A stretch of DNA of 8,045 nucleotides from JAICYJ01 sp045806525 (GCA_045806525.1 JBJMJD010000059.1:1-8045); one strand, 5' to 3'. Shown: positions 1 to 5,773, counted from the first letter of the stretch. Numbers and translations: made by a program. Notes: generated by a model not told the origin, from the sequence alone.

Positions 1-531
1 CAGCGGCGGCCGGATCGGACGCGCCCGCCGTGACAACCGGTAGAGGGTGCTGGGCGGGAAGCCGTCCACCACGCGCCGCTCGACCAGGCCGGCGTCTGAC
101 AGCGCCTTCAGCGCCAGCGTCAGGGCCCGCGGGCTGATCGGCGGCAGCCGCTCACGCAGCTGGCCGAAGCGTCCGTCGCCGAGGTCGTCGAGGGCCGCCA
201 CGACGGGCATCGACCACTTGTTCAGGCCGACGTCTTCGGCCTGCAGGGCATGAAGCGCGAACGTCAGCTGAATGCAGGCCGGCGCCAGCTCGGCGCCGCG
301 GGCGGTCAGCACGTACTCGGGACGGAGCGGATGGCCGTAGCCGGGGTTGCGGGTCACCAGCCCCTGCTCGACCAGCCAGTCCAACGTGCGCCTCAGCGAT
401 TCGCGGCCGATGCCGAGGCGGCGGGAGAGGTTCACGAACCGGCCTCCGTTTCCGCGGCCGAGCTCCGCGAGCACGGGCACCGACCAGCGGTGGTGAAAGA
501 GGCGGGGGAGCGGAGGCTGCGCGTTTGACAT
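1..531 (-). CDS. Tandem double HxlR-type winged-helix transcriptional regulator (partial, 3' end outside window)
   Basis: The frame is open from an ATG at 531-529 to base 1 (177 codons, no stop), so the C-terminus is missing. Two HxlR/MarR-like winged helices lie in one chain. The first (about residues 11-81) has RWSVPVLAEL, then LGIGRESLRRTLDWLVEQGL and the wing to LTARGAEL. The second (about 105-172) has KWSMPVVAAL, then ISPRALTLALKALSDAGLV and the wing ERRVVDGFPPSTLYRLS. Normal HxlR proteins have one domain of about 100-120 residues and dimerise, so this protein resembles an intramolecular pseudo-dimer. The second copy keeps the family's KW and ISPRALT pattern better than the first. No clear ribosome site precedes the ATG, and the likely -10 box is only about a dozen bases upstream, so the message may be nearly leaderless. 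The gene is divergent from the VOC/YciI operon, which it probably regulates (inference). Ligand unknown. Confidence 0.85.
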   Translation of the reverse strand, partial: MSNAQPPLPRLFHHRWSVPVLAELGRGNGGRFVNLSRRLGIGRESLRRTLDWLVEQGLVTRNPGYGHPLRPEYVLTARGAELAPACIQLTFALHALQAEDVGLNKWSMPVVAALDDLGDGRFGQLRERLPPISPRALTLALKALSDAGLVERRVVDGFPPSTLYRLSRRARPIRPPL

Positions 532-565
532 GAAAGTGATTCTAGTATAAAAACCGGTCTACAAT
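525..565 (+). promoter_or_regulatory. Candidate promoter of the VOC-YciI operon
   Basis: A perfect TTGACA lies at 525-530, overlapping the start codon of the divergent HxlR gene. Downstream are TATAAA at 546-551 (15-base spacer, short) and TACAAT at 560-565, which is a good -10 hexamer but lacks a matching -35. The 55-base gap is AT-rich against a GC-rich background, which supports promoter function. Which -10 is used cannot be decided by eye. Confidence 0.45.
544..549 (-). promoter_or_regulatory. Candidate -10 box of the HxlR-type gene
   Basis: On the minus strand the hexamer reads TATACT and ends 12 bases before the ATG at 531. No convincing -35 lies 16-18 bases upstream. It overlaps the TATAAA box of the opposite promoter, so the two directions probably compete and one bound repressor could close both. 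Confidence 0.35.
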
Positions 566-586
566 GCCGCCAGCAAGGGAGGGCAC

Positions 587-1015
587 GTGAACCTCGATCA
601 GACATCCCCCGCCCAGCAGACCGGGCCGATCGGCTATGCCGGGCACATGACCGCGGCCATCGGCGTCTCGGACATGGAGCGCTCGCGCGGCTGGTTCCAG
701 GAGCTGCTCGGCTTCGAACCGATCTACACCCTGGCCGACTGGGGATGGTGCGAGCTGCGCACACCGATCCCCGGCTTCAACCTCGGCATCGGCCAGGAGG
801 AGACGGTCACACCGCAGGGCGGCACCACCCTCACGTTCGGCGTGACGGACATCGCGGCCGCGCGTGCGCATCTGGAGAGCAACGGCGTGCGCTTCGACGG
901 GGACACGTGTGAGATCGAGGGCATGGTCAGGCTGGCGACCTTCTACGATCTCGATGGCAACACCTTCATGCTGGCTCAGCGCCTCGACGCGGACCAGGCC
1001 GGCCGCGGTGGCTGA
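587..1015 (+). CDS. VOC (glyoxalase/bleomycin-resistance fold) family protein
   Basis: 142 residues from a GTG start. AAGGGAGGG at 575-583 is the ribosome site, with a short spacer. The protein has the vicinal-oxygen-chelate layout of two beta-alpha-beta-beta-beta modules. The first is about residues 19-69 (GHMTAAIGVSDMERSRGWFQ, then LGFEPIY). The second is about 80-133 (TTLTFGVTDIAAARAHLESN, then FYDLDGNTFMLAQ). FYDLDGN matches the common FxDPDGN turn. The usual final metal-ligand Glu is not obvious (MLAQ instead), and only H20 and E56 are clear candidates at classical ligand positions. The family includes dioxygenases, lyases, thiol transferases and binding proteins, so the reaction cannot be assigned. 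It is the first gene of an operon with the YciI-like gene, which overlaps its last 8 bases, and is probably controlled by the divergent HxlR-type regulator. Confidence 0.88.
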   Translation: MNLDQTSPAQQTGPIGYAGHMTAAIGVSDMERSRGWFQELLGFEPIYTLADWGWCELRTPIPGFNLGIGQEETVTPQGGTTLTFGVTDIAAARAHLESNGVRFDGDTCEIEGMVRLATFYDLDGNTFMLAQRLDADQAGRGG

Positions 1016-1340
1016 GCCGCAGACGGACGCCCATACGCTGGTGCTGCTGATGCGCCCGGCGGCACCGCCCCCGCTGGATGACGACGCGGTCGACGCCCTC
1101 CAGGAGCAGCACCTCGCGTTCCTGCAGGCCCGCCGCGAGCAGGGCGTGCTGGCTGCCGCCGGGCCGTTCCGCGATCGCCCGGACGAGCGCTGGCGCGGCA
1201 TGTGCATCTACCTGGTCGACCGCGAGCGGGCGCTGGAGCTGGCATCGGAGGATCCGATGGTGCGGGCGGGATGGCTGGAGACGCTGGCGTTGACCTGGCT
1301 GTCGCGGCCAGGTGAGCTCAGCTATGGGCCGCAGGCCTAG
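1008..1340 (+). CDS. YciI-like (dimeric ferredoxin-like fold) protein
   Basis: 110 residues from the GTG at 1008. This start gives an 8-base overlap (GTGGCTGA) with the VOC stop. An upstream ATG at 864 in the same frame lies wholly inside the VOC gene and would add a meaningless extension. YciI-family features are the strand LVLLMRP, H35 in QEQHLAFLQARREQGVLAAAGPF (split here as positions 33-54), then RGMCIYLVDRERALELASEDP around 63-83 and a closing WLETLALTW strand near 89-97. H35 and the Asp of the EDP turn are the positions thought to form the family's putative active-site pair. No Shine-Dalgarno is visible at the start, so translation probably depends on ribosomes finishing the VOC gene. 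YciI proteins are often encoded near dehalogenase-like or oxygenase genes, but few have a known reaction. Function unknown. Confidence 0.85.
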   Translation: MAEPQTDAHTLVLLMRPAAPPPLDDDAVDALQEQHLAFLQARREQGVLAAAGPFRDRPDERWRGMCIYLVDRERALELASEDPMVRAGWLETLALTWLSRPGELSYGPQA

Positions 1341-1906
1341 GCCTCTTCCAGCTCGCCGAGGTAGCGCACCTCGGAGAACACACGCTCGACCATCGGCCGG
1401 AATTGCTCGGCCGGCAGCGCCTCGTATGCGGGGTCGAAGCAGTTCTGGTCGTAGAGCTCGCAGAACTCGGCGCAGGCCGCGTACCAGGGGTGGTCGATGT
1501 AGCGGTCGCGGGCGTTGCGGTCACCGCCGCTGTGGTGGGCGCGGTAGTACAGCTGGAACAGGCCGTGGTGCTTGACCACCCAGCACACCTCCGGCCGCAC
1601 GTACGGCTTCAGGATCGCCGCCACCATCTCGCCGTGCGTCCAAGGGGCAAGCTCGTCGCCGATGTCGTGCAGCAGGGCGGCCACCACGTACTCCTCGTCG
1701 CGGCCGTCATGCAGCGCGCGGCTGGCCGACTGCAAAGAGTGCTCGTAGCGAGACACCTGGTAGCCGGCGAACGAGGCGCGCAGCTTCTCCAGCGACTCCA
1801 TCAGCCGGTCGGGCAGGCCGGTCATGTACTGCTCCTCGTAGCGGTCGAGCAGCGCATAGTCCTCGGCCGTGCCATCGGCCATCCTGGTGAAGCGAACCGT
1901 CTCCAT
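1337..1906 (-). CDS. HD-domain metalloprotein (phosphohydrolase or PhnZ-like di-iron oxygenase group)
   Basis: 189 residues from the ATG at 1906. Metal-binding positions are in HD-superfamily order: H56 (YEHSLQ), H80-D81 (ALLHDIGD), H91 (WTHGEM), H113/H114 (KHHGLFQLYY) and D153 (LYDQNCFDP). Four His plus two Asp suggest a dinuclear site. The 24-residue step from H56 to H80 and the HxLQ pattern recall PhnZ and TmpB, mixed-valence di-iron oxygenases of phosphonate breakdown. However, PhnZ's Tyr/Glu lid pair ahead of the first His is not kept: F46 and Y49 stand there. The closest remembered relatives are actinobacterial proteins annotated only as HD-domain protein. The gene is the last of the YceI-FMN reductase-HD operon, starting 15 bases after the reductase stop with no good ribosome site, so coupling is likely. 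Its stop overlaps that of the convergent YciI gene. Substrate unknown. Confidence 0.85.
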   Translation of the reverse strand: METVRFTRMADGTAEDYALLDRYEEQYMTGLPDRLMESLEKLRASFAGYQVSRYEHSLQSASRALHDGRDEEYVVAALLHDIGDELAPWTHGEMVAAILKPYVRPEVCWVVKHHGLFQLYYRAHHSGGDRNARDRYIDHPWYAACAEFCELYDQNCFDPAYEALPAEQFRPMVERVFSEVRYLGELEEA

Positions 1907-1921
1907 GCAGCCAGTCTACCG

Positions 1922-2470
1922 TCAGGCGGCGACGGGCTGCACCTCTGCCAGCAGCGCGTCGAGAACCCCTGACAGGCGCGTGTCGTGCGGCGCGGCCAGC
2001 GTGCCGGCCTCGTCGAAGTGCTCGTGCGCCCGAGCCAGCGACAGGTCGCCGTTTACCACGCGGGCACCGGTCAGTCCCAGCACCTTGCGCAGCTCGGCCT
2101 GAGCCCACATGCCGCCGTAGCCGCCGGTGCTGGCTCCGATCACCGCGACCGGCTTACCGCGCAGCACGTTGTCGGGGAACGGTGTGGAGACCCAGTCCAG
2201 AGCATTCTTGAGCACCCCCGGGACCGAACCGTTGTATTCGGGAGTTGCGATCAGCAGCGCGTCAGCCGCCTCGATCTGCTCGCTCAGTTCGCGCACCGCC
2301 GCCGGCCGCTCGCCGGGATCGGAACGCTCGCCGTGGAACGGCGGGATGGCGGCCAGCTCGGTAAAGCGCACCAGCTGGACGCCGGCCGGTGCCTGCTCCT
2401 CCGCCGCGCGGAGGAGCAGGGTGTTGAGTGAGTCCGGCCGCAGGCTGCCCGAGATGGTCAGCACGCGCAT
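1922..2470 (-). CDS. NADPH-dependent FMN reductase-like flavodoxin-fold oxidoreductase
   Basis: 182 residues. The flavodoxin-like fold begins MRVLTISGSLRPDS, whose GSLRxxS loop (residues 8-14) binds the FMN phosphate. ATPEYNGSVPGVLKNALDW (75-93) is the signature of the NADPH-dependent FMN reductase family (ArsH, SsuE, chromate and azo reductases), with PEYN packing on the flavin. GASTGGYGG (112-120) is the second flavin-contact loop. Length is normal. The ATG at 2470 is 4 bases after the YceI stop, and AAGGGGG inside the end of the YceI gene gives a ribosome site about 9 bases upstream, so the two are co-transcribed. Possible jobs are quinone or xenobiotic reduction, or supplying reduced flavin or electrons to the HD-domain protein encoded next (inference). 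The family is certain; the substrate is not. Confidence 0.92.
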   Translation of the reverse strand: MRVLTISGSLRPDSLNTLLLRAAEEQAPAGVQLVRFTELAAIPPFHGERSDPGERPAAVRELSEQIEAADALLIATPEYNGSVPGVLKNALDWVSTPFPDNVLRGKPVAVIGASTGGYGGMWAQAELRKVLGLTGARVVNGDLSLARAHEHFDEAGTLAAPHDTRLSGVLDALLAEVQPVAA

Positions 2471-2474
2471 GGTG

Positions 2475-3011
2475 TTACGCCCCCTTCACGAACGACAGGC
2501 TGGCGGTCAGCTTGACGGTGTCGTCGAGCAGTGCGCCGCCGCCCGGCAGCGCAGTGTTCCAGGTGACGCCGTGCTCCTGGCGGTTGATCTCGCCCTCGAG
2601 CTCGATGCCGACCCGCTCGTTCCCCCAGGGATCCTGATCGGGGCCGTTGACCTTGGCCGACAGGGTGACCGGCCGGCTGACGCCCTTCAGAGTCAGCTCG
2701 CCCTCGACGCGGTCGGGCGCGACCAACGTGCCCGAAAATGTCGCCTGCGGGTAGCGCTCGACGTCGAAGAAGTCGGGCGACTTGAGGTGCCCGTCGCGGG
2801 CCTCGTCGTGCGTGACCGCGCTGGCGGTCTCGATGCTGCCCTTGATGCGGGGCTGCTCGCCGCCCTCGAGCGTGGCCTCGAAGTCCAGGAAGCGGCCGCG
2901 CACGGTGGAAATCATCATGTGGCGGACGCCGAACTCGAACGACGAGTGGGCGGGGTCGACGGTATAGCTGCCGGCCGGGATGGTGGTTGGTGCAATCTCA
3001 ACAGTGCTCAT
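2475..3011 (-). CDS. YceI family (lipocalin-like, polyisoprenoid-binding fold) protein
   Basis: 178 residues from the ATG at 3011, chosen because GGAAGGAG lies 5 bases upstream. A longer frame starting at 3176 would run through the promoter and the marR gene. Family blocks in order are YTVDPAHSSFEFGVRHM (16-32), the TASAVTHDEARDGHLKSPDF stretch (62-81) followed by FDVERYPQATFSG, GELTLKGVSRPVTL (104-117) and INRQEHGVTWN (142-152). These form the eight-stranded barrel that in TT1927b holds a polyisoprenoid chain. There is no signal peptide, unlike E. coli YceI, so a cytoplasmic protein is expected. It is the first gene of a minus-strand operon with the FMN reductase and HD protein, and is divergent from marR across a shared operator region. 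A role in binding an isoprenoid, quinone or amphiphile is inference from the fold. Confidence 0.93.
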   Translation of the reverse strand: MSTVEIAPTTIPAGSYTVDPAHSSFEFGVRHMMISTVRGRFLDFEATLEGGEQPRIKGSIETASAVTHDEARDGHLKSPDFFDVERYPQATFSGTLVAPDRVEGELTLKGVSRPVTLSAKVNGPDQDPWGNERVGIELEGEINRQEHGVTWNTALPGGGALLDDTVKLTASLSFVKGA

Positions 3012-3031
3012 GGTGGCTCCTTCCAAACCGA

Positions 3032-3039
3032 TGTATACT
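3032..3039. promoter_or_regulatory. Overlapping divergent -10 boxes of the YceI operon (-) and marR operon (+)
   Basis: The plus strand reads TATACT at 3034-3039, about 30 bases before the marR TTG. The minus strand reads TATACA at 3037-3032, about 20 bases before the YceI ATG. The two hexamers overlap around the GTATAC palindrome. Neither has an obvious -35. Because both -10 boxes merge with the left operator half-site, a bound MarR dimer should block both directions. Confidence 0.45.
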
Positions 3040-3084
3040 TGAGCTAGCAACAATCTAGCAGGTGATCCTTGAGCCGTCAAGTAT
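3035..3084. promoter_or_regulatory. Paired MarR operator candidates in inverted orientation
   Basis: The left site starts ATACTTGA (3035-3042) and continues GCTAGCAAC. The right site is CTTGAGCCGTCAAGTAT (3068-3084). The right site contains the exact 14-base interrupted palindrome CTTGA-N4-TCAAG (3068-3081). Its outer arm TCAAGTAT (3077-3084) is the exact reverse complement of the left ATACTTGA, so the two sites face each other with a 34-base spacer. CTTGAGC is shared between sites on the same strand, 30 bases apart (about three helical turns). Between them lies GCTAG-N7-CTAGC (3043-3059). The right site covers the TTG start of marR (3069-3071), fitting autorepression. Palindromes of this length with TTG/CAA arms are typical of MarR dimers; that this protein binds here is inference. 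Confidence 0.6.
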
Positions 3085-3530
3085 TGAGTCCGCAAGTTCT
3101 TTCCGCATGGCTGGGGCTGCTCCGCAGCCACGCCGAGCTGACGCGTGCTATGAACGCGCAGCTGATCGCGGAGCACGGCATGACGCTGAACGACTACGAC
3201 GTGATGGTGAACCTGGCGGATGCGCCGGGAGGGGTGCTTCGGCGCGTCGACCTGGCCGACCGGGTGCTGCTGACGGCGTCGGGGATCACGCGCCTGCTGG
3301 AGGGGCTGGAGCGGGCCGGTTGGGTCTGTAAGCAGGCCTGCGACAAGGACGCGCGCGTCACCTACGCCGTGCTCACAGACGCCGGCTACGAGAAGCTGAA
3401 GGAGGCGTCACGCACCCATCACGAGGACATCGGGCGCATGTTCACCGACCACTTCAGCGAGCAGGAGCTGGACGAGCTGTCCGACCTGCTTGGCCGGCTG
3501 GTCTCGGATCGCCGCTGCATGCCGGGGTGA
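3069..3530 (+). CDS. MarR family transcriptional regulator
   Basis: 153 residues from a TTG start. An in-frame TGA at 3063-3065 rules out an earlier start, and AGGTGA (3060-3065) gives a ribosome site, although with only 3 bases of spacing. A TTG at 3084 is the alternative. Helical dimerisation segments flank a winged helix at about residues 41-105: MTLNDYDVMVNLADAPGG, the LADRVLLTASGITRLLEGLE recognition-helix region (62-81), then GWVCKQACDKDARVTYAVLT as the wing. The DxR of the wing (D94-R96 area) is a MarR hallmark. Cysteines C87 and C91 sit at the base of the wing and C150 at the C-terminus, which could allow redox control, as in some OhrR-like members (inference). The gene is divergent from the YceI operon and 20 bases upstream of the aminotransferase gene, so it probably represses itself, the aminotransferase-SDR pair and the YceI operon. 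Confidence 0.9.
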   Translation: MSRQVLSPQVLSAWLGLLRSHAELTRAMNAQLIAEHGMTLNDYDVMVNLADAPGGVLRRVDLADRVLLTASGITRLLEGLERAGWVCKQACDKDARVTYAVLTDAGYEKLKEASRTHHEDIGRMFTDHFSEQELDELSDLLGRLVSDRRCMPG

Positions 3531-3550
3531 AGCTGCGGTAGCGTGGCGCC

Positions 3551-4927
3551 ATGCGTGCGCCCGCTCACGTGGAGATCGATCGCGCCCGGCTGGGGCGGCT
3601 GCTGGAGCGCGAGCAGGCCCGCTTCGCGGAGCGGCACCCGCGGTCGCGCGAGCTGTACGCCGAGACCTCGCAGACGCTGCTGGGCGGCGTGCCGATGAGC
3701 TGGATGACGATGTGGGCGGGTGGATTCCCGCTGTTCATGGCCGAGGCTCGCGGCGCCGCCATCACCGACGTGGACGGCCACACGTTCGTCGATTTCTGCC
3801 TGGGCGATACCGGCGCGATGGCGGGCCATGCCCCGGAAGCGACCGCGCGGGCCGTCGAGCGCCAGATCAGGCGAGGGACGACCGGGATGATGCCGACCGA
3901 GGATGCGGCGTGGGTGGGCCGGGAGCTGGTGCGGCGGTTCGGGCTGGACGCCTGGCAGTTCGCGCTGACGGCGACCGACGCCAACCGGTGGGTGCTGCGG
4001 ATGGCGCGCACGCTGACGGGCCGTTCGAAGGTGCTGGTCTTCAACGGCTGCTACCACGGAACCGTCGATGAGTCGGTGATCTGGCTCGACGACGGCGTGC
4101 CGCGGTCGCGGCCCGGGAACGTGGGACCGGCCGTCGACCCGGTCGAGACGACGAAGGTGATCGAGTTCAACGACGTCGACGCGCTGCGGGCGGCGCTCGA
4201 GCCGGGCGACGTGGCCGCGGTGCTGGCCGAGCCGGCGCTCACCAACATCGGGATCGTGCTGCCGGAGCCGGGATACCACGAGCAGCTGCGCCGCATCACG
4301 AAGGAGACCGGGACGCTGCTGATCATCGACGAGACGCACACGATGAGTGCCGGGCCGGGCGGCTACACGGCCGCGCACGGTCTCGATCCGGACATCCTCA
4401 CCGTCGGCAAGTCACTCGCGGGCGGCGTGCCGATCGGCGCCTACGGCATGCGGCGCGAACTGGCCGACCGGATCGTCGCGGCCGACGTCGATCTCGAGGA
4501 CGTGGGCGGCGTGGGCGGCACGCTGGCCGGGAACGCGTTGTCGCTGGCCGCTGCGCGGGCGACGCTGGGCGAGGTGCTGACCGAGCAGGCGTTCGCGCGG
4601 ATGGTGCCGCTGGCTGAGCGGTTCGCGGCCGGCGTGCAGGAGGTGCTGGACAGCCGGCGGGTGCCCTGGAACATCGTCCAGCTCGGCGCCCGAGCGGAGT
4701 ACCGGTTCTGCCCGCAGCCGCCGCGCACCGGCGGCGAGTCAGCGGCCGTGCACGACGGCGAGCTGGACGCCTACATGCACGTCTACCTGATGAACCGGGG
4801 CGTGCTGATCACGCCCTTCCACAACATGGCGCTGATGTGCCCCGACACGATCGAGGCCGACGTCGACCGCCACACGGAGGTGTTCGCGGAGGCCGTGGAC
4901 GATCTGATCGGTGCGACCGGTGGCTGA
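3551..4927 (+). CDS. PLP-dependent class III aminotransferase (glutamate-1-semialdehyde aminomutase-like)
   Basis: 458 residues, full length for fold-type I class III enzymes. DVDGHTFVDFCLGDTGAMAGH (73-93, first part) is the N-terminal core. LTATDANRWVLRMAR (139-153) replaces the usual SGTEAT/SGSEAN phosphate-binding turn. FNGCYHG (164-170) carries the aromatic residue that stacks on PLP. LLIIDETHTMSAGPGG (256-271) has the PLP-N1 Asp D260. TVGKSLAGGVPIGAYG (284-299) has the Schiff-base lysine K287. The TATDAN turn and the IIDETHT block mark a distinct subgroup, usually annotated only as aspartate aminotransferase family or transaminase. It is not the hemL of haem synthesis (no such context). 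The ATG is 20 bases after marR without a clear ribosome site. The SDR gene overlaps its end by 8 bases, so the pair likely acts in series, for instance deamination to a carbonyl that the SDR reduces (inference). Substrate unknown. Confidence 0.9.
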   Translation: MRAPAHVEIDRARLGRLLEREQARFAERHPRSRELYAETSQTLLGGVPMSWMTMWAGGFPLFMAEARGAAITDVDGHTFVDFCLGDTGAMAGHAPEATARAVERQIRRGTTGMMPTEDAAWVGRELVRRFGLDAWQFALTATDANRWVLRMARTLTGRSKVLVFNGCYHGTVDESVIWLDDGVPRSRPGNVGPAVDPVETTKVIEFNDVDALRAALEPGDVAAVLAEPALTNIGIVLPEPGYHEQLRRITKETGTLLIIDETHTMSAGPGGYTAAHGLDPDILTVGKSLAGGVPIGAYGMRRELADRIVAADVDLEDVGGVGGTLAGNALSLAAARATLGEVLTEQAFARMVPLAERFAAGVQEVLDSRRVPWNIVQLGARAEYRFCPQPPRTGGESAAVHDGELDAYMHVYLMNRGVLITPFHNMALMCPDTIEADVDRHTEVFAEAVDDLIGATGG

Positions 4928-5699
4928 AGGGCCGCTGGCCGGCCGGAGGGCGCTGGTGACGGGCGCGGGCTCTGCGAGCGGGATCGGGTTCGCGACGGCG
5001 CGGCTGCTGGGCGAGCGCGGGGCGGTGGTTGCGATCACCTCGACGACCGAGCGGATCCACCAGCGGCGGGTGGAGCTCGAGCGGGACGGCATCGAGGCGG
5101 CGTCGTTCATCGCCGACCTGACGGGGTTCGCGCCGGCCGCAACGCTGGCGGCGGCGGTGGTGGAGCGGCTCGGCCGCGTGGACGTGCTGGTCAACAACGC
5201 CGGCATCGCCCAGGTGGGCGAGGAGAGCGCGCTGCTGCCGTTCATCGAGATGACCGAGACGCAGTGGGATCGCGACATCGCGGTCAACCTGAAGACGGCG
5301 GTTGCGACCACGCGTGCGGTGCTGCCGGGGATGGTCGAGCGCGGCTACGGCCGGGTCGTGAACGTGTCGTCGGTGACCGGCCCGGTCGTCAGCTATCCGG
5401 GCAACTCCGGCTACAGCGCCGGCAAGGGTGCGATGGACGGGCTCACGCGCGCGCTGGCAATCGAGACCGGGCGGCACGGGGTGACGGTGAACTCGGTGGC
5501 GCCGGGCTGGATCGAGACGGGCTCGTCGTCGCCCGAGGAGATGGAGGGCGGCCGAAACACGCCGGTGGGCAGGCCCGGAACACCGCAAGAGGTGGCCGAG
5601 CTGGTGGCGTTCCTGGCGTCGGACGGCGCCCGGTACATCACCGGACGCTCGATCGTGGTGGACGGCGGCAACACCATTCAGGAGTACAAGGGCGCCTAG
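4920..5699 (+). CDS. SDR family NAD(P)-dependent oxidoreductase (FabG-like)
   Basis: 259 residues from the GTG at 4920, which overlaps the aminotransferase stop by the 8 bases GTGGCTGA. A GTG at 4911 in the same frame would add three residues. Classical SDR motifs: TGAGSASGIG (14-23) for the Rossmann dinucleotide site, D66 (ADLT), NNAG (92-95), N123 (VNLK), S151 in NVSSVTG, Y165 and K169 (YSAGK), then VNSVAPGWIET (190-200) and GRSIVVDGG near the end. The complete N-S-Y-K tetrad predicts an active enzyme. The glycine loop is one residue longer than TGxxxGIG, and the Ser-to-Tyr spacing is also one longer. Length and C-terminus match 3-oxoacyl-ACP reductase-like enzymes, but the name FabG is not justified without fatty-acid context. 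Probably reduces the carbonyl made by, or supplies the substrate for, the aminotransferase encoded just before it (inference). Confidence 0.92.
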   Translation: MAEGPLAGRRALVTGAGSASGIGFATARLLGERGAVVAITSTTERIHQRRVELERDGIEAASFIADLTGFAPAATLAAAVVERLGRVDVLVNNAGIAQVGEESALLPFIEMTETQWDRDIAVNLKTAVATTRAVLPGMVERGYGRVVNVSSVTGPVVSYPGNSGYSAGKGAMDGLTRALAIETGRHGVTVNSVAPGWIETGSSSPEEMEGGRNTPVGRPGTPQEVAELVAFLASDGARYITGRSIVVDGGNTIQEYKGA

Positions 5700-5726
5700 G
5701 GTCGCCGCATGGCGCGAACAGGTCGC

Positions 5727-5773
5727 GACGGCAGCATGACTGCCGCGTCAGCAGTCGTCGGCGACGACGTCGC
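5727..5773. other. Cluster of small, partly exclusive hairpins in the 3' region of the SDR gene
   Basis: CGGCAG-CATGA-CTGCCG (5729-5745) is a 6-bp stem with a 5-base loop. GTCGTC-GGC-GACGAC (5754-5768) and GCGACG-A-CGTCGC (5761-5773) are two perfect stems that share bases and so cannot form together. None has a T tract. They lie in the 150-base spacer between convergent genes. Role unknown; possibly transcript 3'-end protection. No gene is supported here: a 62-codon frame (5709-5897) runs through the terminator into infA on the wrong strand. Confidence 0.35.

Noticed and set aside
864..1007. Upstream ATG for the YciI gene at 864
   Set aside because: Lies inside the VOC gene and the extension has no homology to YciI. 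The GTG at 1008 gives the usual length.
542..1207. Minus-strand open frame (221 codons) opposite the VOC and YciI genes
   Set aside because: No motif, and it would cover the divergent promoter. The plus-strand genes are well supported.
2127..3047. Plus-strand open frame (306 codons) opposite the FMN reductase and YceI genes
   Set aside because: Runs across two well-supported genes and the divergent promoter, and shows no recognisable domain.
3012..3176. N-terminal extension of YceI from the ATG at 3176
   Set aside because: Would overlap marR and translate the operator. The ATG at 3011 has GGAAGGAG at ideal spacing and gives the normal family length.
3419..4378. Long minus-strand open frame (319 codons) opposite the aminotransferase
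   Set aside because: Low-complexity Arg/His/Pro-rich translation without family motifs. It mirrors the codon periodicity of the aminotransferase gene, whose motifs are complete.
4809..5588. Minus-strand open frame (259 codons) opposite the SDR gene
   Set aside because: Arg/Pro/His-rich shadow, while the SDR frame has the full catalytic tetrad.
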